Of a stretch of 64,000 bases of DNA, positions 8,009-17,048 are shown piece by piece; within the stretch, counting starts at the first letter, position 1, and the number at the start of each line of letters is the position of its first letter. Both the position numbers and the translations under genes were made by a program. This DNA comes from QGON01 sp963691905 (GTDB lineage Bacteria; Pseudomonadota; Gammaproteobacteria; Chromatiales; Chromatiaceae): NCBI GenBank assembly GCA_963691905.1, contig OY829893.1:682001-746000 (forward strand), written 5' to 3'. The notes beneath the pieces are model-generated. The model did not search any database. It was given only the letters and a program-made list of their open reading frames with translations, and had not been told where the DNA came from.

Positions 8009-9984
8009 GCTCACTGGCCTGGAAGATCAACCGTATCAAGGCGATGGGCCCGGCGGAGATCCTCTTCCGGGTCGGCCGGGTGATCCAGGGAAAGTTGGAG
8101 CGCCGACGCATCGACGGCGGCTGGCAGCCGCATCCCAAGCAGCCGGTAAGCGGTCGCGAGTCCCTGTTTCAGGGGGATCCACAAACGATTTTTTCACAGT
8201 GGCAGAGCGCCTATAGTGATCAACTCGGTGGTTACGAGACGCTGCTTAGCGGCGAGGTCGACATCTTCGGCCACCACAAGGTCAACGTGCTGGAGGATTT
8301 CAACTGGCATCGGGATCCTGAGTCCGGCATTGTCGCGCCGCTGATCTACGGCAAGGGGATCGATTACCGGGACAACGACCGGGTGGGCAACTGCAAAACC
8401 CTCTGGGAGGTGGCCCGCCATCCTCACCTGGTGCCTCTCGCAGTGGCTTATGTTGTCACCGGGGATGCCCGTTATGCCGATCTGGCGGTGGGCCAGATCG
8501 ACAGCTGGATCGAGCAGAATCCATTCGGTCTCGGCGTACACTGGTGCAGCACCCTGGAGGTGGCCCTGCGCCTGGTGGCCTGGGCCTTCGTCCACAGCCT
8601 GTTGTGTCTGCGCGATGAAAAGGGGCTCTTCGGACGGTCGAAGAATCCCGCCGCGCTGGGGCTGACTATCTACCAGCACGCCCACTTTATTCGGCACTAC
8701 CTCTCCCGTCACTCTTCCGCCAACAACCATCTGATCGGCGAATTGACCGGTCTCTGGGTCGGCTGCAACGTCTTCGACCTGGGCGATGAAGGTGAGGCCT
8801 GGGCTGCACAGGCAAAGCAGGAACTTGAAACCGAGGCGGTGAAACAGGTCTTCGAGGACGGGGTCAACCGGGAGCAGGCCAACTACTATCACCTCTGGGT
8901 GATGGAGTACCTCTTCCTCAACCAGTTGGTAGGGGAGCGTTACGGCAACCCCTTCAGCGACACCTTCTGTGCCCGGGTGGTGGCGATGGAGCGCTTTATC
9001 AGTGCCTTGCGCCCGGTGGGTGGGACTGTGCCACAGATAGGCGACTCTGATGACGGCGTGGTGGTGCGTTTTGAGCCGCAGGATCCGACAGACCCCTATC
9101 GAGACGTCTGCTGTGCCATTCGCACGGTGACCGGCCAGGGATGCAGTGGCAACAAGCTCCCGCAAAAGGCCTTCTGGTACGCCCTGATGGCGGGCAGTGA
9201 TAATGGTGGCAGTGTCCAGGCACCGGAAGATCATGAAGCGCCGGGTGGTCTGCTCTTCTCCGACGGTGGTTACGCGGTGTTGAAGGGCAATGGTGCCCAC
9301 GTGATTTTTGACGCCGGACCCCTGGGCTATCCCTCCATCGCGGCTCATGGCCACGCCGACGCCAACAGTCTGCTGCTGGCCCTCGATGGCCGCTGGTGGC
9401 TGGTGGATCCCGGGACCTACTGCTACCACACCCAGCCTGACTGGCGGGACTACTTTCGCAGCACCGCCGCCCACAATACGGTGGAGATCAACGGCCACGA
9501 CCAGTCCCAGATCGGCGGCGCCTTTCTCTGGCTGCAGCATTCCCGGCAGCACCTGGAAGGGCTGGAGATGACAGACTCTTTCAGCCGCATGAGTGTGGCG
9601 GGCAGTGTTACCGGATACGCCGACCAGAGTGTGCGCCACCAGCGCCGGGTGACCCTGGCGGCGGAGCAGCGGCAGTTGCGGGTTGAGGACGAGATCCATG
9701 CCGATGCCGTCACAGGGGTGCGGCTCTTTTTCCACTTCCATCCCGATGTGACGTTGCAGGCAGGGGATGCTCCCCAGCAGTTTCTAGCTCGAATGCAGGG
9801 AGTGGGGGAGACGCTGAAGATTCAAGGCGATCCCGCCTTGCAGTGGCAAATTCACCGGGGTGAGGAGCAGCCCCATCTGGGTTGGTATTCCGAGAGCTTG
9901 GGCAGTCGGCAGCCCATCGACGTTCTGGTGGGTACCCTTCAGGCGGAGCCGGGTGAACGCTTCAGCTGCGAGTTCACCTGGTAG
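8005..9984 (+). CDS. Heparinase II/III-family protein (polysaccharide lyase-like)
   Basis: 659 residues with the alpha/alpha-toroid plus beta-sandwich layout of heparinase II/III and alginate lyases. The helical part holds SRHSSANNHLIGELTGL (~res 232-248), with the Asn-His typical of the active site. The beta part carries the family signature YPSIAAHGHADANSLLLAL (~res 440-458) with catalytic/metal histidines. No signal peptide is visible. Start is set at ATG 8005, overlapping the amidotransferase stop; a GTG/ATG-like extension to 7978 lies inside the preceding gene. Known relatives in EPS operons cleave or edit acidic polysaccharide. Its partners here suggest synthesis or export of an acidic capsule or EPS. 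Confidence 0.88.
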   Translation: MSSLAWKINRIKAMGPAEILFRVGRVIQGKLERRRIDGGWQPHPKQPVSGRESLFQGDPQTIFSQWQSAYSDQLGGYETLLSGEVDIFGHHKVNVLEDFNWHRDPESGIVAPLIYGKGIDYRDNDRVGNCKTLWEVARHPHLVPLAVAYVVTGDARYADLAVGQIDSWIEQNPFGLGVHWCSTLEVALRLVAWAFVHSLLCLRDEKGLFGRSKNPAALGLTIYQHAHFIRHYLSRHSSANNHLIGELTGLWVGCNVFDLGDEGEAWAAQAKQELETEAVKQVFEDGVNREQANYYHLWVMEYLFLNQLVGERYGNPFSDTFCARVVAMERFISALRPVGGTVPQIGDSDDGVVVRFEPQDPTDPYRDVCCAIRTVTGQGCSGNKLPQKAFWYALMAGSDNGGSVQAPEDHEAPGGLLFSDGGYAVLKGNGAHVIFDAGPLGYPSIAAHGHADANSLLLALDGRWWLVDPGTYCYHTQPDWRDYFRSTAAHNTVEINGHDQSQIGGAFLWLQHSRQHLEGLEMTDSFSRMSVAGSVTGYADQSVRHQRRVTLAAEQRQLRVEDEIHADAVTGVRLFFHFHPDVTLQAGDAPQQFLARMQGVGETLKIQGDPALQWQIHRGEEQPHLGWYSESLGSRQPIDVLVGTLQAEPGERFSCEFTW

Positions 9985-10019
9985 TCTGATCCCGTCTGCG
10001 GATCAATCCAGGTATTTCC

Positions 10020-11054
10020 GTGAATCAACCGGCGCAGTTGATACTTACAGTTGACTACGAGGTCTTCGGCGACGGTTCCGGGCAGCCCCGTCCTTGCGTG
10101 CTGGAGTCGACGGAACGTATCCTCGCCATTGCCGAATCCCGTGATGTGCCGCTGACCCTGTTTGTGGAGGCGCTGGAGTTTGCAGCCATGGAGCGGGAGC
10201 CTGCCTGTCAGGCCCAAAGTGATGCGGTGAGACTGCAGCTGGCAGAGGCTCTGGCCAGAGGTCACGACCTGCAACTCCACCTGCATCCCCAATGGTGGGG
10301 CGCAAAACTCGATCCAGCGGGGAGTTGGCAGCTCGATCTTTCGCGCTGGCGCATTGGTGATCTCCCCTTCCAGGAGGTGGCAGGTCTGTTGGAACAAGGC
10401 AAGGTATGGCTGGAGGAGTTGGGTCGGCAGCAGCGTCTCGACTACCACTGTATCGCCTTTCGCGCCGGGGGGTGGTGCATCCAGCCGTCGGCGCCGGTGC
10501 TGGCGGCCCTCTCGGATCAGGGTTTTCTCATCGACTCCACCGTGGCTCCGGGGCTGCGTAACGCCACTGCCGGGGAGTGGAGCGATTTCCGTGATGCCCC
10601 CGATCTGCCTTTCTGGAATGCGGATCAGGATCGCACTGTTCCGGTCACCCGTGGCGTGTGGGAGTTCCCCATTCTCACGGGCCGGGTGGCCCGCATGGAT
10701 CATCTTAAGGCCTTGCGCAAGGCCGGATTGGCAGAGGGCTGCCAGGGTTCCTACCGTGGGCCGGGTGGGGCCGCCGCCCGGTTGTTAGGCCGGCTCAGCC
10801 GGTTGCGGCAACTCGGGACGGTGATGCTCGATTTCTCCACGCTGCCGGCGCCGCAGCTGATTGAGATCACCCGTCAGTGGTGTGAGCGTTTTGCCGGGGA
10901 GCCGGCACCGCTGCCGCTGGTGGCCATTGGTCACAGTAAGAACTTTACCGCCAGCTCGGAACGGGCTCTGAAGGAGTATCTCGACTGGGTAAACGGGCAG
11001 GGGATCTTCAGCACTACCTACCCGGATGCCCTGGAATCGATCAGTAGCGGTTGA
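10020..11054 (+). CDS. Polysaccharide deacetylase-like (NodB-type) protein
   Basis: 344-residue protein. The N-terminal LILTVDYEVFGDG carries the catalytic-base/metal Asp pattern of carbohydrate esterase family 4-like proteins. GHDLQLHLHPQWW (~res 80-92) has the His-x-His metal pair, and FRAGGWCIQPSAPVLAALSD resembles the Arg-containing motif 3. GTG at 10020 is the only plausible start, preceded by CCAGG. It lies 35 bases after the heparinase-like gene and probably forms the third gene of the EPS unit, removing acetyl groups from the polymer or an intermediate. The family is divergent, so the enzymatic reaction is only moderately supported. Confidence 0.75.
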   Translation: MNQPAQLILTVDYEVFGDGSGQPRPCVLESTERILAIAESRDVPLTLFVEALEFAAMEREPACQAQSDAVRLQLAEALARGHDLQLHLHPQWWGAKLDPAGSWQLDLSRWRIGDLPFQEVAGLLEQGKVWLEELGRQQRLDYHCIAFRAGGWCIQPSAPVLAALSDQGFLIDSTVAPGLRNATAGEWSDFRDAPDLPFWNADQDRTVPVTRGVWEFPILTGRVARMDHLKALRKAGLAEGCQGSYRGPGGAAARLLGRLSRLRQLGTVMLDFSTLPAPQLIEITRQWCERFAGEPAPLPLVAIGHSKNFTASSERALKEYLDWVNGQGIFSTTYPDALESISSG

Positions 11055-11131
11055 TGATCCGGTTTTACCGCTGCCGTCGTACGAGTTTTCGCGATTCAGT
11101 CTCAATCCACAGCCGGGTTTTGTCCGTTATC

Positions 11132-12295
11132 TCAGCGAGTGGAGGGTGGGCGCTTCTGGGATATCACGTCGACCGCAAATTCGGCATTACCTCTCCAACC
11201 GCTGACCTTCAAAACCGATCCCGGTGGCTCATTGGCGATAAGCTGCATCAATTCATGAGAGTTGTGGGGCCTGACCTCGTTGACCTTGGTGATAACGTCG
11301 CCGGGACGCATGCCGGCCAAGCTCCCAGGGCCATCCTCGAGTACGCCTGTGATCAGAATGCCTTCTACGGCATGCAGGCCAAACGCCTCCGCCAGCTTTT
11401 CAGTCACATCCTGTCCCTGTATGCCCAGCCAGCCGCGCACTACCTTGCCGCTTGCGATCAGCTGGCGCATGATGCCTTCAGCCAGATCGAAGGGGATGGC
11501 GAAACCTATGCCATGAGAGCCGCCGGTCTTGGAGAAGATAGCGGTATTGATGCCGATCAGCTCGCCGTGGGCGTTGATCAGGGCGCCACCTGAGTTGCCG
11601 GGATTGATGGCCGCATCCGTCTGGATGAAATTTTCAAAAGTGTTGATACCAAGATGGGTGCGGCCGGTGGCGCTGACGATTCCCATGGTGACTGTCTGAC
11701 CGACGCCAAAGGGGTTGCCGATGGCGAGCACCACGTCGCCCACCCTTTGTGTATCAGAGTTGCCGATGGGTATCGCCGGCAGGTTGGGTTCATCGTCTAT
11801 CTTCAATACCGCCACATCCGACTCTTCATCACTACCGATTAGTATGACATTGACGCTGTGGCCATTGGCGAGTACGACCTTTATCTCATCGGCGCCGTCG
11901 ACGACATGATGATTGGTCAGCAGATAGCCGTCCTCTGTAATGATGACGCCTGAACCCAGACTGGTATCGCGCCGCTGCCGGATCTTTTCCGGGAGAGAGT
12001 CGCCAAACAGGTGTTGCAGTATCGGATCCCTGAAGCGCAATGTCTGACGTTCAGTGGTAATCGTGGCCGTAAATATATTGACTACGGAGGGCGCGGCAAC
12101 GGAGACTGCGTCTGCGTACGAGAAAGGTCCAGGTTGTCTGGTGATCTGTTCTCCACCGTCTGATCTGTTGAGTGCTGGTTCTGGCGGCTTGTTATCGTGC
12201 AGCAGTCCCGGTACCAGGAAGAGAATGACGATTGCGGCCGCAATCCCGGCAGTTACCGAGGTGAGCAGAAATGAGAGGAGTTTTCCGATTCGCAT
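11132..12295 (-). CDS. DegS/AlgW-type periplasmic serine protease
   Basis: 387-residue HtrA-family protease with one N-terminal membrane anchor (res ~8-30) and a single PDZ domain (~275-375), the architecture of DegS/AlgW rather than DegP. The triad is complete: His in LLTNHHVVDGADE (~126), Asp in DEESDVAVLKI (~157), Ser in INPGNSGGALI (~235). In E. coli and Pseudomonas such proteins sense misfolded outer-membrane proteins through the PDZ domain and start cleavage of the anti-sigma factor RseA/MucA. Its position beside Nif3, petABC and sspAB matches algW in other gammaproteobacteria. It is divergent from the Nif3-type gene, 51 bases away. Confidence 0.93.
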   Translation of the reverse strand: MRIGKLLSFLLTSVTAGIAAAIVILFLVPGLLHDNKPPEPALNRSDGGEQITRQPGPFSYADAVSVAAPSVVNIFTATITTERQTLRFRDPILQHLFGDSLPEKIRQRRDTSLGSGVIITEDGYLLTNHHVVDGADEIKVVLANGHSVNVILIGSDEESDVAVLKIDDEPNLPAIPIGNSDTQRVGDVVLAIGNPFGVGQTVTMGIVSATGRTHLGINTFENFIQTDAAINPGNSGGALINAHGELIGINTAIFSKTGGSHGIGFAIPFDLAEGIMRQLIASGKVVRGWLGIQGQDVTEKLAEAFGLHAVEGILITGVLEDGPGSLAGMRPGDVITKVNEVRPHNSHELMQLIANEPPGSVLKVSGWRGNAEFAVDVISQKRPPSTR

Positions 12296-12346
12296 AGTGA
12301 GGGTAACCTAACATGTCATAAGTTCCACTGTCAGGACGGGGTAATA

Positions 12347-13099
12347 ATGATCAACATCCACTCGCTTGAAACTTACTGCAATGACTGCCTGAATGCTGAC
12401 GGCTTCGATGACTACTGTCCCAATGGATTGCAGGTGGAGGCGGTATCAGAGGTGAAGCGTTTGATGGTGGGTGTTACGGCGAACCAGTCCCTGATCGATG
12501 CAGCCGTCGACTGGGGGGCGGATGCGTTGTTGGTGCATCATGGTTTTTTCTGGAAAGGTGAGGCTGCGGCGCTCAGGGGAATGAAGGGGCGTCGAATCAG
12601 CGCCCTGATCAAAGGCGGGGTCAACCTGCTGGTTTATCATCTGCCGCTGGATGCGCATCCGGTGTGGGGTAACAATCGTCAGTTGGCGGAGCGGTTGGGC
12701 TTTGCAAATCCAAGGGTGACTGAAGCGGGGAATGGACTGCTATGGCGTTGTGACCTGGAGACGCCGCTACAGACGGTAGAGTTACAGCGGCGCTTGCAGG
12801 AGGTGCTGGCCCGGATTCCGCTGCATATCGACTCTGGTGGTGGTGCAATTCAAAGCGTGGGTTGGTGTACCGGAGGTGCTCAGGGTTTCATCGAAGAGGC
12901 GGCAGATCTTAATCTCGATGCCTATATCTCAGGTGAAATATCGGAAGCCACGGTGCATGTCGCCAGAGAGCGGGGCATACACTATTTTGCTGCTGGACAT
13001 CATGCCACAGAGCGCTATGGCGTACAGGCATTGGCTGAGCACCTGGCAGAAAGGTTTTCACTGGATTATCAATTTTTTGATGTCGATAATCCTGCATAG
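12347..13099 (+). CDS. Nif3/YbgI-family dinuclear metal-centre protein
   Basis: 250 residues. Metal-ligand segments of the family are visible: LLVHHGFFWKGE (~res 63-74), LLVYHLPLDAHP (~res 95-106, Asp in the site) and YFAAGHHATERYGVQAL near the C-terminus. Relatives form toroidal hexamers with two metals per subunit; E. coli YbgI is proposed to act in radiation resistance or as a hydrolase, and some relatives are described as GTP cyclohydrolase 1 type 2 homologues. Function in this organism is unknown. The gene sits between the protease and petABC, as in many gammaproteobacteria. Confidence 0.9.
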   Translation: MINIHSLETYCNDCLNADGFDDYCPNGLQVEAVSEVKRLMVGVTANQSLIDAAVDWGADALLVHHGFFWKGEAAALRGMKGRRISALIKGGVNLLVYHLPLDAHPVWGNNRQLAERLGFANPRVTEAGNGLLWRCDLETPLQTVELQRRLQEVLARIPLHIDSGGGAIQSVGWCTGGAQGFIEEAADLNLDAYISGEISEATVHVARERGIHYFAAGHHATERYGVQALAEHLAERFSLDYQFFDVDNPA

Positions 13100-13152
13100 A
13101 GATGCTTGCTTTTGATCTGGGGCAAAAATGAGTAGAAAAAGCCCCCCCAGTC

Positions 13153-13181
13153 TTGACCTGTTGATAGGCTTGGGGGAGAAT
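13153..13181 (+). promoter_or_regulatory. Candidate sigma-70 promoter for petABC
   Basis: TTGACC, 17 bases, then GAGAAT lies in the 193-base gap before petA. The region also contains a C-run/G-run inverted repeat (CCCCCCAG ... CTTGGGGG, about 13142-13177) which may serve as a terminator-like structure after the Nif3-type gene. A second -10-like TATTCT lies near 13209. The assignment rests on consensus only. Confidence 0.3.
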
Positions 13182-13292
13182 GCGCGGTCAATTTTGGGGT
13201 TTTTTAGTATATTCTAATGTCCTGAACGGCCTGGGTCCTGCACAGGGTGATTTTTGTGTCGGTCCGTCCAGAAAATCGGGGAGTCTGAAAGT

Positions 13293-13889
13293 ATGAGCGC
13301 AGATGGCGTTGATTTAAAAAGGCGGCGTACTCTAACGCTAGCCACCAGTGCGGTCGGCGCGGTTGGCGCCGGATTCGTTGTGTACCCTTTTCTGGCGGCC
13401 TGGGCCCCCAGTGAAAAAGCCAAGGCGGCAGGTGCGCCGGTCGAGGCCAGCATCGGCAAACTGGAGCCGGGGCAGTTGATGCGCGTCAAATGGCGCGGCA
13501 AGCCGGTCTGGATCGTGTTCCGCACCGAGCAGAACCTGAAGGATCTGCCGACTCTGGATGCTGAGTTGCAGGATCCCGCCTCTGACGACATTGGTCAGCA
13601 GCCCGATTACTGCAAGAACCCCGTCCGCTCCATCAAGGAGAAATATCTGGTGGCGGTCGGTATCTGCACCCACTTGGGTTGCTCACCCACCTACCGTCCC
13701 GAAGTGGCCCCTGCCGATCTGGGTCCCGGGTGGAAGGGCGGGTTTTTCTGCCCCTGTCACGGTTCCCGATTCGATCTTGCCGGTCGCGTCTACGCAGGCG
13801 TTCCGGCGCCGACGAATCTAGAGATTCCCCCTTACCAATATCTTTCCGATACCAGGATAGTGATCGGTACTGATGGAGGTGCTTCCTGA
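13293..13889 (+). CDS. petA: Ubiquinol-cytochrome c reductase, Rieske iron-sulfur subunit
   Basis: 198-residue Rieske protein of the cytochrome bc1 complex, periplasmic face of the inner membrane. A Tat-type N-terminus KRRRTLTLATSAVGAVGAG doubles as the membrane anchor. The 2Fe-2S ligands are in CTHLGC and CPCHGSRFD, both intact. ATG 13293 with GGGGAG upstream is chosen; the frame is open to a GTG at 13254 but that extension is not expected. The stop overlaps the petB start (TGATG), so petABC is a tight operon carrying electrons from quinol to cytochrome c. Confidence 0.96.
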   Translation: MSADGVDLKRRRTLTLATSAVGAVGAGFVVYPFLAAWAPSEKAKAAGAPVEASIGKLEPGQLMRVKWRGKPVWIVFRTEQNLKDLPTLDAELQDPASDDIGQQPDYCKNPVRSIKEKYLVAVGICTHLGCSPTYRPEVAPADLGPGWKGGFFCPCHGSRFDLAGRVYAGVPAPTNLEIPPYQYLSDTRIVIGTDGGAS

Positions 13890-15130
13890 TGAGCATGATG
13901 CAGAACTTCGTCGGCTGGATCGACGATCGCTTTCCGATGACCAAGGTGTGGAACGAGCACCTGGCACAATACTACGCCCCGAAGAACTTCAACTTCTGGT
14001 ACTTCATGGGTTCACTGGCGATGCTGATGCTGGTGCTGCAGATCTTCACCGGTGTCTGGCTGGCGATGAGCTACAAACCCGATGCCGAGATGGCCTTCGG
14101 TTCGGTCGAGTACATCATGCGCGACGTGGACTGGGGTTGGCTGATTCGCTACATGCACTCCACCGGCGCATCGGCATTCTTTATGGTCATCTACCTGCAC
14201 ATGTTCCGCGGGTTGATGTACGGTTCTCACCGCAAGCCGCGTGAGTTGTTGTGGATCATCGGTGTAATCATCTATCTGGCCATGATGGCCACAGCCTTCA
14301 TGGGCTATCTGCTGCCTTGGGGACAGATGTCCTACTGGGGGGCGCAGGTCATCGTCAACCTGTTCTCGGCTGTGCCGGTAATCGGGCCAGATCTGGGTGT
14401 CTGGATCCGTGGTGACTACGTCATCTCAGATGCCACCCTGAACCGCTTCTTTGCCCTGCACTTCCTGCTGCCGTTCGTATTGGCCGCGCTGGTCTTCGTG
14501 CATATCGTTGCTCTGCACAAGGTGGGTTCCAACAACCCCGACGGCATCGAGATCAAAAAGGGTCCCAAAGGTAACAAGTGGAGCGATACAGCACCGGCTG
14601 ACGGCATTCCCTTTCACCCCTACTACAGTGTGAAGGATATTGCCGGCATTGCGGGCTTCCTCTTTCTTTTCGCGGCGGTGGTCTTCTACGCACCGGAAAT
14701 GGGGGGCTACTTCATTGAGCATCCCAACTTTGAGCCGGCCAACCCGTTGAAGACACCAGACCACATTGCGCCTGTCTGGTACTTCACCCCGTTTTACGCG
14801 ATTCTGCGTGCGGTGCCTTCGATCATGGGTTCTGCCTTCCCGGGTGTTGTTGCCATGTTTGGTTCAATTCTCGTGATGTTCTTCCTGCCCTGGCTGGATC
14901 GCAGTCCGGTCAAGTCGGTGCGCTATAAAGGCACTCTCTACAAGGTGATCCTCGGTCTGTTCGTGGTGGACTTTATCGTACTCGGTTTTCTGGGTACCCA
15001 GCCGACGACCGACCTGTATAAGTTGATGGCCCAGATCGGCACCATTTACTACTTCGCTTTCTTCCTGCTGATGCCGATCTACAGCACGATGGATAAAACC
15101 AAGCCAGTTCCTGAGAGGGTGACCGAATGA
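13889..15130 (+). CDS. petB: Cytochrome b of the bc1 complex
   Basis: 413-residue polytopic membrane subunit carrying hemes bL and bH and the Qo and Qi quinone sites. Histidine ligands are seen in HSTGASAFFMVIYLHMF and FALHFLLPFVLAALVFVHIV. The Qo loop reads PVWY (in HIAPVWYFTPFYAI, ~res 292-305) instead of the mitochondrial-type PEWY, replacing the conserved glutamate. About eight to nine membrane helices are evident. Coupled to petA upstream and to petC by a four-base ATGA overlap. Confidence 0.96.
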   Translation: MSMMQNFVGWIDDRFPMTKVWNEHLAQYYAPKNFNFWYFMGSLAMLMLVLQIFTGVWLAMSYKPDAEMAFGSVEYIMRDVDWGWLIRYMHSTGASAFFMVIYLHMFRGLMYGSHRKPRELLWIIGVIIYLAMMATAFMGYLLPWGQMSYWGAQVIVNLFSAVPVIGPDLGVWIRGDYVISDATLNRFFALHFLLPFVLAALVFVHIVALHKVGSNNPDGIEIKKGPKGNKWSDTAPADGIPFHPYYSVKDIAGIAGFLFLFAAVVFYAPEMGGYFIEHPNFEPANPLKTPDHIAPVWYFTPFYAILRAVPSIMGSAFPGVVAMFGSILVMFFLPWLDRSPVKSVRYKGTLYKVILGLFVVDFIVLGFLGTQPTTDLYKLMAQIGTIYYFAFFLLMPIYSTMDKTKPVPERVTE

Positions 15131-15867
15131 AAAAGCTGATTGTTGCATTTTTGTTGGCCGTGGTGCCCGCGCTGGGAATGGCTTCTGGTGGTGGACCTGA
15201 TCTGGATCACGCCGATGTCGATATGTCCGATCAGGCTTCGCTGCAGCGCGGAGCCAAGATCTTCATGAACTACTGCCTGAGCTGTCACTCAGCCAAGTAT
15301 CAGCGTTTTAACCGCATGGCGAAGGACCTGGGTCTGACCGAGCAGGAGGTGAAGGAGAATCTGATGTTCACCACCGACAAGATCGGTGACACCATGAACA
15401 TCGCCATGTCCGCGGATAGGGCTGAAGAGTGGTTCGGAACTGCGCCGCCAGACCTGAGCGTGATCTCCCGGGCGCGCGGCGTGGATTGGCTCTACACCTA
15501 CTTTCGCAGCTTCTATCAGGATCCCTCTCGTCCCTTCGGTGTGAACAACATTGTTTTTCCGGACGTCGGCATGCCCCATGTATTGTGGGAGCTGCAGGGC
15601 CCTCAGAAGGCCGTGTTCAATATTGAGAAGGATGCTGCCGGTAACGATGCCCAGGTGTTCGATCACTTTGAACAGATCACCCCGGGAACGATGAGTCCAG
15701 AAGAGTACGATGGCACTGCCCGTGACCTGACGGCATTTCTGAGCTATGTCGGTGAGCCGATTCAGATGGAGCGTCAGCGTTTGGGTAAGTGGGTGCTGCT
15801 CTTTATTGCAATATTCTTCGTTATCGCTTACATGCTCAAGAAAGAGTATTGGAAAGACGTTCATTAG
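15127..15867 (+). CDS. petC: Cytochrome c1 of the bc1 complex
   Basis: 246-residue precursor of cytochrome c1. It has a cleavable-looking signal peptide MKKLIVAFLLAVVPALGMA, a single heme-binding CLSCHSAKY motif (~res 55-63), and a C-terminal membrane anchor WVLLFIAIFFVIAYMLKK (~res 222-239). It takes electrons from the Rieske centre and passes them to a soluble or membrane cytochrome c. Last gene of petABC and followed by a strong terminator. Confidence 0.96.
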   Translation: MKKLIVAFLLAVVPALGMASGGGPDLDHADVDMSDQASLQRGAKIFMNYCLSCHSAKYQRFNRMAKDLGLTEQEVKENLMFTTDKIGDTMNIAMSADRAEEWFGTAPPDLSVISRARGVDWLYTYFRSFYQDPSRPFGVNNIVFPDVGMPHVLWELQGPQKAVFNIEKDAAGNDAQVFDHFEQITPGTMSPEEYDGTARDLTAFLSYVGEPIQMERQRLGKWVLLFIAIFFVIAYMLKKEYWKDVH

Positions 15868-15900
15868 ATACGGCGATAGTCGTTATCTGAAGCAATACAG

Positions 15901-15934
15901 GGCGTACAGTTGATGTATACTGTGCGCCTTTTTT
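15901..15934 (+). terminator. Rho-independent terminator after petABC
   Basis: GGCGTACAGT, an eight-base loop, ACTGTGCGCC and then six T. The stem is ten base pairs with one G-T type wobble. It lies 33 bases after the petC stop and separates petABC from sspA. Confidence 0.85.
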
Positions 15935-16010
15935 CGTTTGTTATTTTTTTGTTTCCGGTTGATTCAGATCCTAATGGGCTGCTTCACCGGTCAAGCTTGG
16001 AGAGGTATCA

Positions 16011-16634
16011 ATGGCGGCGGTTGCTAACAAGCGTTCAGTAATGACCCTCTATTCGGACCCGCAGAATCCCTACTGCCACAGAGTAAGGATGGTGCTGGCC
16101 GAGAAGAACATCACGTTTGAGGTCAAGGACATCGACCCACTCAATATGCCTGAAGCATTGATGGAGCTTAATCCCTATGGCACATTGCCAACCCTGGTGG
16201 ATCGGGATCTGAAGCTTTATGAGTCGCGAATTATCATGGAGTATCTGGATGAACGATTTCCGCATCCGCCGTTGCTACCGGTGGATCCAGTCTCCAGATC
16301 GACCTCGCGACTGCTGATGTATCGGGTCGATAACGATTGGTATAGCCAGTTGGATATCATCATGGCGGGCAAGAAGGATGCGGCTAAGGCGCGCAAGGAG
16401 TTGCGGGAGAGCCTGATTTCGACTGCGCCGGTGTTTGGCGCTAAGCCGTTCTTCATGAGCGATGATTTTACTCTGGTCGACTGCTCTATTGCGCCATTGC
16501 TTTGGCGTCTGCCGGTGTTGGGGATTGAGATTCCCCCATCCGCCAAGGGGCTGCACGAGTATGCGGCAAGATTGTTCGAGCGTGAGTCCTTCGTCCAGTG
16601 TCTCTCTGAAGCGGAGCGGGAGATGCGCGGTTAA
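16011..16634 (+). CDS. sspA: Stringent starvation protein A
   Basis: 207-residue glutathione-S-transferase-fold protein that binds RNA polymerase and changes transcription on starvation or acid stress; it does not act as a GST in E. coli. The thioredoxin-like N-terminal domain has SDPQNPYCHRVRMVLAEK and the GST-type LNPYGTLPTLVDRDL and LYESRIIMEYLDERFP. Start ATG 16011 follows GGAGAGG. The petABC-sspA-sspB order is conserved across many gammaproteobacteria. Confidence 0.95.
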   Translation: MAAVANKRSVMTLYSDPQNPYCHRVRMVLAEKNITFEVKDIDPLNMPEALMELNPYGTLPTLVDRDLKLYESRIIMEYLDERFPHPPLLPVDPVSRSTSRLLMYRVDNDWYSQLDIIMAGKKDAAKARKELRESLISTAPVFGAKPFFMSDDFTLVDCSIAPLLWRLPVLGIEIPPSAKGLHEYAARLFERESFVQCLSEAEREMRG

Positions 16635-16655
16635 CATCGTTCAGTATTACTGCCA

Positions 16656-17045
16656 ATGACTTCGAATAAGCCCTATATGATCCGGGCTCTCTATGATTGG
16701 CTGGTGGATAACGGAGAGACGCCCTACCTATTGGTCAATGCCGATGATCCGCAGGTGATGGTTCCTCGGAATTTTGTGGATGAGGGGCGCATAGTGCTGA
16801 ATCTGAGTCCGTCCGCAGTGGTTGGGCTTGAACTGGGAAATGAATGGATCAGTTTCAGCGCCCGTTTCAATGGTAGCCCGGAGGATGTACATGTGCCGCC
16901 GGCGGCAGTGCTGGGGATTTACGGCAAGGAGAGCAACCGGGGTATGTTGTTTCCCGGCGATATGGAAACCGCTGCTGAACACCCTGATGACGAGCCTGAT
17001 CCGCCCGGTTCAGGTAACCGGCCTGCTCTCCGGGTGGTGAAATAA
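16656..17045 (+). CDS. sspB: ClpXP protease specificity-enhancing factor SspB
   Basis: 129-residue adaptor that brings ssrA-tagged, incompletely made proteins to ClpXP. The folded dimeric domain spans about residues 1-105 (RALYDWLVDNGETPYLLV at the start, VLGIYGKESNRGMLFP near the end). An acidic, flexible linker follows, and the tail PALRVVK is the ClpX-binding peptide. It lies 21 bases after sspA and is probably co-transcribed with it. Confidence 0.95.
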   Translation: MTSNKPYMIRALYDWLVDNGETPYLLVNADDPQVMVPRNFVDEGRIVLNLSPSAVVGLELGNEWISFSARFNGSPEDVHVPPAAVLGIYGKESNRGMLFPGDMETAAEHPDDEPDPPGSGNRPALRVVK

Positions 17046-17048
17046 CCT

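Noticed and set aside
6953..8014. 353-codon open frame on the minus strand
   Set aside because: Antisense to the amidotransferase gene, no conserved motif or ribosome site.
8194..9741. 515-codon open frame on the minus strand
   Set aside because: Lies wholly antisense inside the heparinase-like gene; its translation is His/Arg/Val-rich without recognisable domains, a usual shadow of GC-rich coding sequence.
11051..11593. 180-codon open frame on the plus strand after the deacetylase gene
   Set aside because: Overlaps the catalytic and PDZ part of the DegS-like protease in antisense; no domain of its own.
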